NCBI GenBank assembly: GCA_029570205.1
Contig: JAKQSI010000051.1
Location: 1-64,000, forward strand
Direction: 5' to 3'
DNA from: Candidatus Omnitrophota bacterium
GTDB lineage: Bacteria; Hinthialibacterota; Hinthialibacteria; Hinthialibacterales; JAKPRU01
Length of the DNA stretch: 64,000 nucleotides
This document shows, piece by piece, positions 43,702 to 52,927 of the stretch; positions within the stretch are counted from its first letter, which is position 1, and every line of letters starts with the position of its first letter. The position numbers and the translations under genes are program-made. The notes under the pieces were generated by a model. The model saw nothing but the letters and a program-made list of their open reading frames with translations, ran no database searches and was not told where the DNA came from.

Positions 43702-45193
43702 ACCTGTCGGGGCTTTCTTTACTCCGGCGAAATGGGCGGATTTTTGCGTTCACAGATTCGGCATCGTCCGCGAATGGCTCTCAGGAGCATCGGTTTGTGA
43801 TCCAACGGCGGGAGTCGGATCTTTTATATTCTCATTGTGCGATCAGGCATTGGCAGCGGGTAGAACATTATCTTGTGAACTGCTCAGCAATCTCTATTTC
43901 ATTGAAAAGGAACCCGGCTATACTTCCGAATTCCAAGATTCTTTTCTCCGTCGTTACGGCATTCCTTTCCCGTATATGAATATACATATCCGCGATATCA
44001 TTCTTGATCCTCCGAATTTTCGGGTCGATATTCTTGTGGGAAATCCCCCCTGGGCAAATTTCTCGGATTTGCCGTGTCAATATAAAGAGACGCTGAAACC
44101 ATACTTTCTAAGCGCTGGATTAGTTATCGATTCTCAAGACTTGCTTCTGGGATCTTCCCGAATCGATCTTGCAGCACTCGTCGTAACGACATCTATGGAA
44201 AATCTTTTGCGAGACCACGGCAAAGCGGTTTTTATTTTGCCGATGTCGATCTTCCAGAATGATGGGGCGCACGCCGGATTTCGAAGGTATTTTCTTCCCG
44301 GTGGGTCTCCTTTCGCATTACGAGAAATTCTTGACTTCAATGGTCAGCGGATATTTGACGGGGTAAGAACAAGACTTGGTGTGGCTTTCCTCGAAAAGAA
44401 CGCCGTCACCAAGTACCCAATACCCTACTCTATATTGGACAATGATACTTGGCTGGAAAAATGTGCCACCCCGTTTCCTGACGATACGTCACCTTTATCG
44501 GTACACGGTAGTGATGAAGCACCACGGGACTTCCTTTCAGAAATCTCTCTCGATCTGAGAGAGGAGCAAAAGCCGCGCCAGGGCGTGAATACGTGCGGTG
44601 CCAATCAAGTTTTTATTTTTGAAACAAAGCCGGATTTCATCCCCGAAGAATTACTCTATCCGCTTGCCGACAAGAGTTCGTTTCACTTCCATGAAGAGGA
44701 GGCCATCCCAAACCGCTATATTTTCTTGCCTCATGATCCAATTTCCGGAAAACCGCTTGAACAACCTGTTTTGGAAAGATCTTTTCCTACGGCATGGCGA
44801 TACTTGCAGGAAAATCAAGAATCTCTGCAAAACCGAAAAGGCAGTTTGATTACATCCTGGAAGACTAGAGGCTTCTGGTGGGCATTATTGGGAGTGGGTC
44901 CGTATTCTTTTGCACCGTACAAAGTTATATGGGAAGCTTACGGTTCTCGGACCTTTCACTCGGAGATTCTTGGTCGGCATCAAGGGCAGCCATGGCAAGG
45001 CAACCAGGCTTTACATGCCTACATTCCCTGTCGAACACGCCTCGAGGCGGAGGCTGTAAAGATTTCCCTGTCTCATCCGTCGGTTCAAGAGTTTCTTGAA
45101 GCATCCCGGACTCAGGGAACTTGTAACTGGGCGCAACCGGGACGAATAAAGCAGATTATCCGATTCAGGAAGCCGCAACTAGATCTCTTTTGA
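43670..45193 (+). CDS. N6-adenine DNA methyltransferase (type II)
   Basis: A 507-aa methyltransferase of the gamma-type order. Motif X-like G-A-F-F-T-P-A-K-W is at residues ~14-22, the AdoMet-binding motif I D-P-T-A-G-V-G-S-F at 44-52, and the catalytic motif IV N-P-P-W at 125-128, typical of N6-adenine or N4-cytosine enzymes. The C-terminal ~250 residues should be the target-recognition domain; Q-G-V-N-T-C-G-A-N-Q-V-F-I-F near 305 is the usual junction segment in this class. ATG 43670 lies inside the end of the endonuclease gene, so the methyltransferase is probably coupled to it. Lower GC suggests horizontal arrival. Confidence 0.88.
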   Translation: MGTDTSHLHAEPVGAFFTPAKWADFCVHRFGIVREWLSGASVCDPTAGVGSFIFSLCDQALAAGRTLSCELLSNLYFIEKEPGYTSEFQDSFLRRYGIPFPYMNIHIRDIILDPPNFRVDILVGNPPWANFSDLPCQYKETLKPYFLSAGLVIDSQDLLLGSSRIDLAALVVTTSMENLLRDHGKAVFILPMSIFQNDGAHAGFRRYFLPGGSPFALREILDFNGQRIFDGVRTRLGVAFLEKNAVTKYPIPYSILDNDTWLEKCATPFPDDTSPLSVHGSDEAPRDFLSEISLDLREEQKPRQGVNTCGANQVFIFETKPDFIPEELLYPLADKSSFHFHEEEAIPNRYIFLPHDPISGKPLEQPVLERSFPTAWRYLQENQESLQNRKGSLITSWKTRGFWWALLGVGPYSFAPYKVIWEAYGSRTFHSEILGRHQGQPWQGNQALHAYIPCRTRLEAEAVKISLSHPSVQEFLEASRTQGTCNWAQPGRIKQIIRFRKPQLDLF

Positions 45194-45196
45194 CCT

Positions 45197-46081
45197 CTAT
45201 CCCCCCAAACTCTCCCGCATCTTCTTCTCGATCTCCGCAATCGGTATCTCCCGATCCCCAGCTAGTGACGGGAAGGATTCGTTGTCAAACCGTTGAATAT
45301 CGCGGTTGAATTCCTGCCATTCCTCTTCCGTGCAACCCATCACCCGGTAATTCAGAAACTTGCTCAAAATCAGGCTCAAGTATTCTACCTTTGCCATCGT
45401 GGGTGAGTTCTCGATTTCCCCGGCGATTCGCTTGATTTCGTTCTCGTAATAAGTCCTGTGACTTTCTGAATCTTGAATCAGCGTATTCCCATCCGCTTTC
45501 CAAAAGATCCAGGTCCTCGGCGCCCCGGCATGGCCAAATATCCCCAAGCCCTCTTCCCAAATATCCTCAGTAGTCAGTAGATCATCCGATCCGTCACCGT
45601 CTATATCCTGTATGTAAGAGACATCCCCCAGAATCTCCAGGGAATGCTCTTTGGAAAGGGATACAATCCTATGCTTATGCGAATTCCAGGCAGTTCCGCC
45701 CGGATCGTAGTGAACGCTCAAGATAGAGGTCTGTGTTTTGAGTACGGAGTATGGACATTTGATCGCGATCAACGCCGACATGAGCGGGATTTTGATTTGC
45801 TTTCCGTGACTGTCCTTTGCGATCACAACGGCTTCCGGCAGGTTGTTGTTGCTGGTCTGTTCTCCCGGATTAAGCTTGTACCATGCCACCTCGACCGGAT
45901 TATCCTGCGGCCCTAGCGGTTCCGTCGATTGCATCGTGTAAAGGTGGTCCAAGAGTTTTGGGCTGTTGACAACCTCATCCGCAGTCAACAGCGACTTGTC
46001 TCTGGTTCCGCAGCTTGTAAAGGATGCAAGAATTCCAGCTGCAACAAAGAAGGCTGTGAGAAGAGATTTCGGTGGACGCAT
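45197..46081 (-). CDS. Probable lipoprotein, unknown function
   Basis: A 294-aa protein with an N-terminal signal and a lipobox-like stop (I-L-A-S-F-T-S-C-G), so it is likely anchored in the membrane by its first Cys. Near residue 160 it has D-I-D-G-D-G-S-D-D-L-L, an FG-GAP/EF-type calcium loop, occurring once. The C-terminal third is helical and charged. ATG 46081 was preferred because GGGAGA is eight bases away; an earlier ATG lies two codons upstream. Its stop is only three bases from that of the convergent methyltransferase gene. I do not recognise a family. Confidence 0.7.
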   Translation of the reverse strand: MRPPKSLLTAFFVAAGILASFTSCGTRDKSLLTADEVVNSPKLLDHLYTMQSTEPLGPQDNPVEVAWYKLNPGEQTSNNNLPEAVVIAKDSHGKQIKIPLMSALIAIKCPYSVLKTQTSILSVHYDPGGTAWNSHKHRIVSLSKEHSLEILGDVSYIQDIDGDGSDDLLTTEDIWEEGLGIFGHAGAPRTWIFWKADGNTLIQDSESHRTYYENEIKRIAGEIENSPTMAKVEYLSLILSKFLNYRVMGCTEEEWQEFNRDIQRFDNESFPSLAGDREIPIAEIEKKMRESLGG

Positions 46082-46146
46082 GGTCATTCTCCCTCTCGGA
46101 TGTGTCAACCTTGTTTAACGTTCATAATTGTCTTCACATAACGTTT

Positions 46147-48774
46147 TCATCCCCCAAGTGCCTCATCAATCGCGTGCGCCGCGCGGAGTCCCTCGGCGAT
46201 GGCCTGCGCCGCCGTAGTCCCACCATTTACGATATCTCCACCGGCATACACCTTGGCGCGTGAGGTTTCGCAGGTAGCCGGATCGGTTTCAATCAGGCCG
46301 TCTTTACCCAACCGAACACCCGGCAACGTAGAGGCCAGATCAGCGGGCGCTGTCTGCCCGATGGCTTCAATAGCAAGATCCGCTTCGATCACATGTTCGC
46401 TGCCACGGACGACAAGTGGACGTCTTCTGCCAGAGGCATCCGGCTCACCCAACACAGTCCGTGTCACTCGAACACCTGTCAGCCGCCCGTCTTCTATTAT
46501 ATACCCCATCGGCTGTGTGAGAATCAGAAAGTGGACCCCCGCATCCATTGCCTCCCGGCGTTCGGCGGGCCAGGCGGGCATCTCCTTGAATGATCGACGG
46601 TAGATCAGAAACACATCCCGCGCACCGGCTTTCGCTGCCATGACTGCTGCATCCATCGCCGTGTTTCCGCCACCCAGAACCGCCACACGCTGCGGAACCT
46701 GACGATTCGCCCCGGTTTTCATCCGGCGCAGGAACGACAACGCGTCCTCAACTCCCTCTTTCGGTCTTCCCTCGGCTGACAGAGGAATGCCCTTGGACAA
46801 ACCCATCCCCAGAAACACGGCGTCGAATCCTTCCTTGAACAGCGAGTCCAGGTTGAAGGACTCTCCCAGCGCTTGTCCCATGCGCCATTCCAATCGCTCG
46901 GCGAATCCCTCCAGCACGGCTTCGATTTCCTCCCGCAGCGCGCTTCCGGCGATGCGGTGGGACGGGATCGATTCGCGCAGAAGCCCCCCCGCTTCTTCTC
47001 TCCGGTCAAAGACAGTAATCCGGTGGCCCTGTGCCAAGAGTTGCGCCGTACAGGCCAGCCCTGCCGGTCCCGCACCCACAACCGCGATACGTCGCCCGGT
47101 CTCTTCCGGCAGCTTCTCCGGTCGAATCCAGCCTTCGATACGTGCCCGCTGCGAAACATATCGCTGAATTCGCCGAATGGGGATCGCCATGCCCGTGATT
47201 TTTCCCTGCACACATCTCCCCTCGCATTGCACCTCGCTCGGACATACCCACCCGCACGCCTCCGGCAGGGCATTCGATTCGCGCAGAACCTCATAAGCCT
47301 GCCGTATTTCATCTTCGGCGACATGACTCAGGAATCGCGGAACATCAATCCCGCATGGACACCCGATCCGGCAACCGGCATCCACACACCGCCGACATAA
47401 CAGCGCCGCGTCCCGGATGCTCTCGGGCGCGTTCGCACGGCCCTCCCGGTAAATCGGACCATACACCTCCTCATCGCGCACCACACACCCCGTCCGCCCT
47501 CCATCCCGCATGATCTGCGTGCAGGAAGAGCAGGCCACGCACACCTTTTGGGGGTTCATTTTCCCCTGTTCAAGAACGTCCTTCGCAAAATCCGGATATG
47601 CGATAGCGCCCCGGCCCAGGCCGACAATGGAAACCCAGCCCCTTCGCACTGCTGCCGCTGCCACGTAAGGCATGTATTGCCGAAGCCAGGAGTATCCGGC
47701 GCCGATGATGGGCAGATCGGGATGCGCCTCCTGGATCTGCCGGGCAATGTGAATCATGCGAGCCACCCCCTCCAGCGGATGTTCCGGCGGGTCGTATCCC
47801 CCGATAGCCGGAAAATCGAACGGCCGTCCGTAATGCGGATTCAAATACGGGTTCGCGATCGTGATATTCAGAAACGGCGCGCCATGTTCCTTAAACATCG
47901 CCGCCAGCTGGATGGGTTCCCGCAAATCCGGTTTTGTCCCGTCCCCATGGTCGACTCCGAAACCATAAGGGTATCGGATAGCGTCAAAGGCGTTCATTCT
48001 GGCGGTCACAACAAAACCCGGCAGATCCGCGCAGATTTTTCCGACAATCTCTCGAACAAACCGACTGCGATTCTTAAACTCCGGCCCACCGTAACGGCTG
48101 TTTGTACGAGTAAAAGAGGCCAGCAATTCGGAAACGAGATACCGATGGCAGCTCTTGATATCCACTCCATCGAATCCCGCCTGTTTTGCCAGCCGGGCGG
48201 TTTCGACAAAGGCATCCTGAAGCCGGTCGAGTTCCTCATCTGTGATGAGTGGATAATCGGCGGGCAGCCTGTGTTGAGGATCCAACACTTCGGAGTGATG
48301 GGCGATAATCGGAGCCGCTTTGTACCCCGGTTTGCTGTATCGACCGGAATGAGTCAGCTGCAAAATGGCGACTGGTCGATGGTCAGGTCCCATGCTCTCT
48401 CTGGCAGCCTTGTGGGTTTCCTCAACAAGCCGGGCGAATTCATCCATGGTTTCCCTGTGCAGCCATAGCTGACGGGGATTCGCTCGCCCCTCTGAAACAA
48501 CCGCACACGCCTCAAACCACAGCAGCCCCGCTCCCCCGGCCGCAAAACGCCGGTATCGACGAAACACCAGTTCCGATGGCGCACCGTTGCTCTCCCCGTC
48601 GCAACCTTCCATTGGATGGATCGCCAGCCGGTTCGGTAAACGGAACCGGCCTGCCTGGAACGGTTCCCCCAGTATGCCGATATCCCTGACTATCGGCAGA
48701 TCCAGTCCCAAAAACCGGATTTGTTCTTGAAGGTCATTGATATTACTGAAGTTAAATCGTTCGTGCTCCGCCAT
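46147..48774 (-). CDS. Fused flavin oxidoreductase: OYE-type barrel plus GltD-like domains
   Basis: An 875-aa multi-cofactor enzyme. Residues ~25-400 form an Old Yellow Enzyme/2,4-dienoyl-CoA reductase FMN barrel (I-L-Q-L-T-H-S-G-R-Y, then D-G-V-D-I-K-S-C-H-R-Y-L and N-S-R-Y-G-G). A 4Fe-4S pattern C-V-A-C-S-S-C-x11-C follows near 420-440. Next is a Fer4_20 domain (C-R-R-C-x4-C-R-I-G-C-P and G-W-V-C-P-S-E-V-Q-C-E-G-R-C), then FAD (V-V-G-A-G-P-A-G-L-A, ~560) and NAD(P) (V-L-G-G-G-N-T-A-M-D, ~690) domains as in GltD. Electrons would pass NAD(P)H to FAD to Fe-S to FMN. The substrate is unknown. ATG 48774 is used; the frame upstream only crosses the repeat array. Confidence 0.85.
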   Translation of the reverse strand: MAEHERFNFSNINDLQEQIRFLGLDLPIVRDIGILGEPFQAGRFRLPNRLAIHPMEGCDGESNGAPSELVFRRYRRFAAGGAGLLWFEACAVVSEGRANPRQLWLHRETMDEFARLVEETHKAARESMGPDHRPVAILQLTHSGRYSKPGYKAAPIIAHHSEVLDPQHRLPADYPLITDEELDRLQDAFVETARLAKQAGFDGVDIKSCHRYLVSELLASFTRTNSRYGGPEFKNRSRFVREIVGKICADLPGFVVTARMNAFDAIRYPYGFGVDHGDGTKPDLREPIQLAAMFKEHGAPFLNITIANPYLNPHYGRPFDFPAIGGYDPPEHPLEGVARMIHIARQIQEAHPDLPIIGAGYSWLRQYMPYVAAAAVRRGWVSIVGLGRGAIAYPDFAKDVLEQGKMNPQKVCVACSSCTQIMRDGGRTGCVVRDEEVYGPIYREGRANAPESIRDAALLCRRCVDAGCRIGCPCGIDVPRFLSHVAEDEIRQAYEVLRESNALPEACGWVCPSEVQCEGRCVQGKITGMAIPIRRIQRYVSQRARIEGWIRPEKLPEETGRRIAVVGAGPAGLACTAQLLAQGHRITVFDRREEAGGLLRESIPSHRIAGSALREEIEAVLEGFAERLEWRMGQALGESFNLDSLFKEGFDAVFLGMGLSKGIPLSAEGRPKEGVEDALSFLRRMKTGANRQVPQRVAVLGGGNTAMDAAVMAAKAGARDVFLIYRRSFKEMPAWPAERREAMDAGVHFLILTQPMGYIIEDGRLTGVRVTRTVLGEPDASGRRRPLVVRGSEHVIEADLAIEAIGQTAPADLASTLPGVRLGKDGLIETDPATCETSRAKVYAGGDIVNGGTTAAQAIAEGLRAAHAIDEALGG

Positions 48775-48800
48775 GCTTCTGTCTCCATGTTTGACGCTCC

Positions 48801-49216
48801 AGTAGGACAGGCCTCCGTGCCTGTTGCCCCCCGGTGGGACAGGTCTCCGTGCCCGTCGCCCCCCCGGTGGGACAGGCCTCCATGCCTGTCGCTCCCCCAG
48901 TAGGACAGGCCTCCGCACCTGTTGCCCCCCCGGTGGGACAGGCCTCCGTGCCTGTTGCCCCCCGGTGGGACAGGCCTCCGTGCCTGTCGCTCCCCCAGTA
49001 GGACAGGCCTCCGTACCTGTTGCCCCCCCGGTGGGACAGGCCTCCGTGCCTGTCGCCCCCCGGTGGGACAGGTCTCCGTGCCTGTTGCCCCCCGGTGGGA
49101 CAGGTCTCCGTGCCTGTTGCCCCCCGGTGGGACAGGCCTCCGTGCCTGTTGCCCCCCGGTGGGACAGGCCTCCGTGCCTGTCGCCCCCCCGGTGGGACAG
49201 GCCTCCGTGCCTGTCG
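48801..49216. repeat. Tandem array of 13 hairpin-forming 32/33-bp units
   Basis: GGACAGG recurs 13 times, at 48805, 48837, 48870, 48903, 48936, 48968, 49001, 49034, 49066, 49098, 49130, 49162 and 49195, always 32 or 33 bases apart. The typical unit is GGTGG-GACAGGC-CTCCGT-GCCTGT followed by T/CG and six or seven C. GACAGGC and GCCTGTC are a perfect inverted repeat around six bases. Units 1, 4 and 7 begin AGTA instead of GGTG, so a three-unit period is visible at the left end. The array fills the divergent space between the flavoenzyme and RNase D genes. There are no spacers, so it is not a CRISPR. Confidence 0.93.
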
Positions 49217-49306
49217 ATAGGCCATGCCTCGAATATACCCGGAATCTGCCGGGTCGGCGCATGGTTCCCTATGTTGCCTTCTGCAGTTCACGCAAAATGA
49301 CAGCCG

Positions 49307-50542
49307 ATGACTGAACCGGCTTTACATTCACCTTTTATTCGCACCACACAACAACTGCGGGCGTTCTGTACTCGAGCACGAGCCACGCAACGGTTCGGGC
49401 TGGATACCGAGTTTATATCCGAACGACGGTTCTCGCCGGAACTGGGGATTATTCAGGTCTCGGTCGAAGAGGAATGCGCGATTATCGACCCGACGGAACT
49501 GACCCACTTGGATGTTTTCTTCGAGATATTATCCGATTCTTGTGTTGAAAAAGTTTTTCATGCAGGACGGCAGGATTTGGAAATCCTCTGCCGAATGACC
49601 GGCCGTGTTCCCGCGCCCATTTTCGATACCCAGGTCGCCGCCGCACTGGTGGGCTATGGCGAGCAGATATCTTATGCCCGCCTGGTGGAAGAGACGATGG
49701 GGGTGACCCTCTGCAAAAGCGAAGGGTTTACCGATTGGCATGCCCGCCCGCTGAGCCAGGAACAGGTGGAATATGCGCTGGATGATGTTCGGTACCTGCT
49801 TCCGGCTGCGGCACGGATTCGCGAGGACCTGCAAAGCACAGGAAGGCTAAGCTGGGCGGAGGAGGAATTCGCTCGCGTGGTGGATGAAATCGGTGTGTTG
49901 AAAACACCTCCACAGGAGCGATATCGGCAAGTCCGACATTGGAACAGCCTCTCCCGTCGGCACTTGGCCGTACTGAGAGAGCTGGCCTCCTGGCGCGAGA
50001 CTGCGGCGGAGGAAAAGAACCGCCCACGCGGACGAGTGATCCCCGATGAGGTCCTGGTCGAGCTGGCTCGACGCGCCCCTGCAAGTATTGAGGAATTGGA
50101 ACAGATCCGCGCGCTGAATCCCGGAATTGTCAAACGGCACGCGCGGGAATTGCTCGCCGCAATTGAAAGAGGCATGAATGTCCCCGACCAGGATTTACCC
50201 CGCATTCCCAAACGGAAAGCGAAAGCCGCGCCGTCCCCCGGCCTTGTCGATCTGCTGACAACGGTTCTGCGGGCGCGTGCTGAGCAGGTCCGTGTCGCAC
50301 CGGGAATCCTTGCCAGACGAAGCGAACTGGAGGCCATCGCCTCCGACCCGGACGCCGATCTCGACCTACCCATTCTTCAGGGCTGGCGATACGAACTCGC
50401 GGGTCACGAACTGCTGGATGTTTTACACGGAATTCGCTACGTCGGCTACGATGAATCTGAGGGAAGAATTAAAACATTTTTGAGGGAAGGGATGGCAAAG
50501 GAGGAGCAGGCGGATTTTCAAATCCCCCGAATGAACGTATAG
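49307..50542 (+). CDS. rnd: Ribonuclease D
   Basis: A 411-aa 3'-5' exoribonuclease that trims tRNA and other small RNA ends. The DEDDy catalytic motifs are present: Exo I G-L-D-T-E-F near residue 33, Exo II H-A-G-R-Q-D-L-E-I-L near 86, and Exo III Y-A-L-D-D-V-R-Y near 152. A helix-rich HRDC region follows from ~215 (residues R-H-L-A-V-L-R-E-L-A-S-W-R), and a second HRDC-like segment lies near the end. Length is slightly above the E. coli enzyme. The start ATG 49307 lies 91 bases after the repeat array. Confidence 0.93.
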   Translation: MTEPALHSPFIRTTQQLRAFCTRARATQRFGLDTEFISERRFSPELGIIQVSVEEECAIIDPTELTHLDVFFEILSDSCVEKVFHAGRQDLEILCRMTGRVPAPIFDTQVAAALVGYGEQISYARLVEETMGVTLCKSEGFTDWHARPLSQEQVEYALDDVRYLLPAAARIREDLQSTGRLSWAEEEFARVVDEIGVLKTPPQERYRQVRHWNSLSRRHLAVLRELASWRETAAEEKNRPRGRVIPDEVLVELARRAPASIEELEQIRALNPGIVKRHARELLAAIERGMNVPDQDLPRIPKRKAKAAPSPGLVDLLTTVLRARAEQVRVAPGILARRSELEAIASDPDADLDLPILQGWRYELAGHELLDVLHGIRYVGYDESEGRIKTFLREGMAKEEQADFQIPRMNV

Positions 50543-50983
50543 ACCTTTCCTCCAATCTTTGACGCCCCGGTAAAAGTGTCAGGCGGGTTGGGTCAGTAAA
50601 AAGGAGTTTGTTCTTTTCACCTGCGCCACCAGGCACAAAAGCCGAGTCCGAACGCGCAATGGGGACCATCCTCGACCGCAGGCACTGAAAAAGGCTTTCC
50701 AGGCGATTGTGTCCTTTCCAAAACCGGCCGCCCGCATCGCAAATGTTCATTCCCAACACTTTCAGGCTCACCGCGAACCGCACCGCTCCCATCCCGCTCA
50801 CCCCCAATTGTCTCGCTCCCAGCTGCGACTCGTACCGCGACTCTGTTAAAGCGCCGTCACCCTCTTCCCCCTCTTTTTTTCTCTATTCGCTCTGTAGTCC
50901 TTTTCTGCACTCCTCCGCCGACTTCTTGCCGGAGCATCAATCTTGGGATAGGGGACCAGATGGGGTTGATTGGAATGAACTTA
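50543..50983. other. 441-base gap, nothing recognised
   Basis: Between rnd and the convergent smpB gene no open frame has both a ribosome-binding site and family-like sequence. The right part is pyrimidine-rich (for example CCCCCTCTTTTTTTCTCT at about 50867-50885). It could be decayed coding sequence. No tmRNA or other RNA gene was recognised next to smpB. Confidence 0.4.
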
Positions 50984-51469
50984 TCAACCTCGGTCTGCCA
51001 TGGCCCGCCCAATGTCGCGCTCCTGGTCTCGGCGTTTCATGTCTTCCCGCTTATCATAAAGTTTCTTTCCCTTGGCCAGGGCAATATCGACCTTGGCCCT
51101 GCTGCGTTCAAAATAAATCGAAAGAGGAATCAGTGTGAATCCGCGTTGTTGAATCTTGCCGGCCAGCTTGTCGATCTCCCGACGATGGAGCAATAACTTC
51201 TTGCGCCGCATAGGGTTATGATTCCAGGCCGTTCCATGCGTATATGGGTTAATATGACAATTCATGAGATACAATTCGCCTTCCTGGATATCGGCATAGG
51301 AATCGACCAAGCTGACATGACCCGCCCGGAGAGACTTCACCTCCGTGCCCAGAAGTGCGATTCCAGCCTGATAAACCTCCACAATATGATAATCGTGGCG
51401 CGCCTTCCGGTTGGTGGCCGCAATTCTCCTTCCGGAATCGTCCGATTGTTTTGCTTTTTTCGTACTCAT
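50984..51469 (-). CDS. smpB: SsrA-binding protein SmpB
   Basis: Partner of tmRNA in ribosome rescue. The 161-aa product has N-R-K-A-R-H-D-Y near residue 20, G-T-E-V-K-S-L-R-A-G near 41, H-I-N-P-Y near 72 and R-K-K-L-L-L-H near 88; the basic C-terminal tail (K-K-L-Y-D-K-R-E-D-M-K-R-R-D) that occupies the decoding centre is complete. Start M-S-T-K-K-A-K is followed by a short flexible lead. It is 19 bases after the LptF/G-type gene and likely in the same transcript. Confidence 0.95.
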   Translation of the reverse strand: MSTKKAKQSDDSGRRIAATNRKARHDYHIVEVYQAGIALLGTEVKSLRAGHVSLVDSYADIQEGELYLMNCHINPYTHGTAWNHNPMRRKKLLLHRREIDKLAGKIQQRGFTLIPLSIYFERSRAKVDIALAKGKKLYDKREDMKRRDQERDIGRAMADRG

Positions 51470-51488
51470 TTCTCAATCCCAAAAACGT

Positions 51489-52715
51489 TCACGGATAAAC
51501 CGTCTTCCGATACACAGCAACCGCCAGGAGAAGCGCGACAAAGTTGGGCATCCAAAGCCCGATCCAAGGCGTAACCCAACCTTCTGCGGCCAGCGCCTTC
51601 CCGAGACTCATCAGGACATAATAAACCAGCACAATTAGAATGGTTACACCAAATGCCACTCCGCGACGGCCTCGTCGCATCAGCACCCCCAGCGGAGCCG
51701 CCACCATCGCCATCAGCACAGCCGCAAAAGGCAGCGAAATCCGCAGCGCGCGTTCAATACTTAATTGCGCAATCAGTTTGCGCTCCCGCTCGATTTCATT
51801 CCGAACAATTGAGAGATTCCTCTCTGCCTGCGGCGTGTGCCCTTTCTCCTTCAGGATTTCCTCCAGTTCCTTCTGCCGAGCCAGACGTTCTTCGAGTCTT
51901 GCATGTTCTTCTTGAATCTTCTCGCGGATCTCCCCTGTCTTCAGCGCCTTTTCTTTCAGCGTCAGTCGCGCAATTCGTCGAACCAGGTCTCCGACATCTG
52001 TGGTCCAGTACATCCGCTCAGCCTGCACGGTTTGATCGTCCAGGTTCGTGCCGTCCCGCGAGGACCGAGGCCGATGGAAATAAACATCCTGCAAATCCAA
52101 CACAAGTTCTCCCTGTTCCGGGCGGAACTGGAAATCAGCCGTGGGGGCAAACACCGTCGCCGCAACACCAAAATCTTTTTTTTTCTCGAAAATCGTCACC
52201 CCGTACAGCTGTCTCCGGTCTTTGCTCATTCGGTCGCAGAACAGGGTCAATTCACCCAGTTTGGTAAACTGTCCGGGGGTGATTCCGCCGGTGGCGGTCT
52301 TTTCAAGTATCTTCATTACGGTCTGATTGCTCAATCGGAGCGATCTCGGCACAATAATGTGACTCCAGAAAAGCATAAACACCGTCACAAGCAGTCCAAA
52401 AAGAATTGCCGGGAAATAAATCCGGGCAAGCGTAATGCCGCCTGCTTCCATAGCGGTAATTTCGTTCTCTTCCGCAAATCGGCCATAGCTCAGCAACGTC
52501 CCCAGCAGAACAGACATCGGAAGAGTGAGAAGGCAAGCCGGCGGAATCATATTGATAAAAAGATTGGCAACAGTCTCCAGTTGGGCGCCGGTATCCAGCA
52601 GGCGGGTCGAGATATAAAACATCTGCTTCAGCAGGAAAATCACGGTCAACAGAACCAGTCCCTCCCCGCACGAGGGAACCAATTCCGACCAGACATATCG
52701 TGTCAGAAGTTTCAT
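51489..52715 (-). CDS. LptF/LptG family permease
   Basis: A 408-aa inner-membrane protein of the YjgP/YjgQ family, which with LptB and LptC drives lipopolysaccharide from the inner to the outer membrane. Three membrane segments occupy the N-terminal ~110 residues, a periplasmic beta-jellyroll and a Lys/Glu-rich helical insert follow (residues ~150-310), and three more membrane segments end the protein. L-P-M-S-V-L-L-G-T-L-L near residue 63 and F-A-E-E-N-E-I-T-A-M-E-A-G-G near 77 are the family motifs. ATG 52715 is used. The coiled insert (~255-310) is longer than in E. coli. Only one of the usual pair of genes is in the window. Confidence 0.9.
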   Translation of the reverse strand: MKLLTRYVWSELVPSCGEGLVLLTVIFLLKQMFYISTRLLDTGAQLETVANLFINMIPPACLLTLPMSVLLGTLLSYGRFAEENEITAMEAGGITLARIYFPAILFGLLVTVFMLFWSHIIVPRSLRLSNQTVMKILEKTATGGITPGQFTKLGELTLFCDRMSKDRRQLYGVTIFEKKKDFGVAATVFAPTADFQFRPEQGELVLDLQDVYFHRPRSSRDGTNLDDQTVQAERMYWTTDVGDLVRRIARLTLKEKALKTGEIREKIQEEHARLEERLARQKELEEILKEKGHTPQAERNLSIVRNEIERERKLIAQLSIERALRISLPFAAVLMAMVAAPLGVLMRRGRRGVAFGVTILIVLVYYVLMSLGKALAAEGWVTPWIGLWMPNFVALLLAVAVYRKTVYP

Positions 52716-52927
52716 CGCCTCATATCCTATCCATTCTCTCCGCCACAAACATATCAGGTTATCGGGAACCGTCTCTTTTCGGAAGCGCACAAGCGTAATG
52801 GAAGTATGCCTTTCCCTTCCTGCGTCGGCATAAAGGCTTTAAAATCAAAGTTTGTGAAATTTCAGGGTGATTTTTCAATTCCGTGCAGGATTTGAGGAAT
52901 CGCACAACCCGGTATTGAGGTGATAGG

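Noticed and set aside
48801-49216. CRISPR array
   Set aside because: Units follow each other with no spacers; the full 32/33-bp unit is the repeat, and no cas genes are near.
48690-49314. Proline/glycine/arginine-rich repeat proteins on both strands
   Set aside because: The array is open in several frames on both strands simply because it lacks stops; alternating 32- and 33-bp units shift the frame, and no ribosome-binding site is seen.
50469-50807. Minus-strand 112-codon frame, possible transposase remnant
   Set aside because: It overlaps the end of rnd and no transposase motif could be identified.
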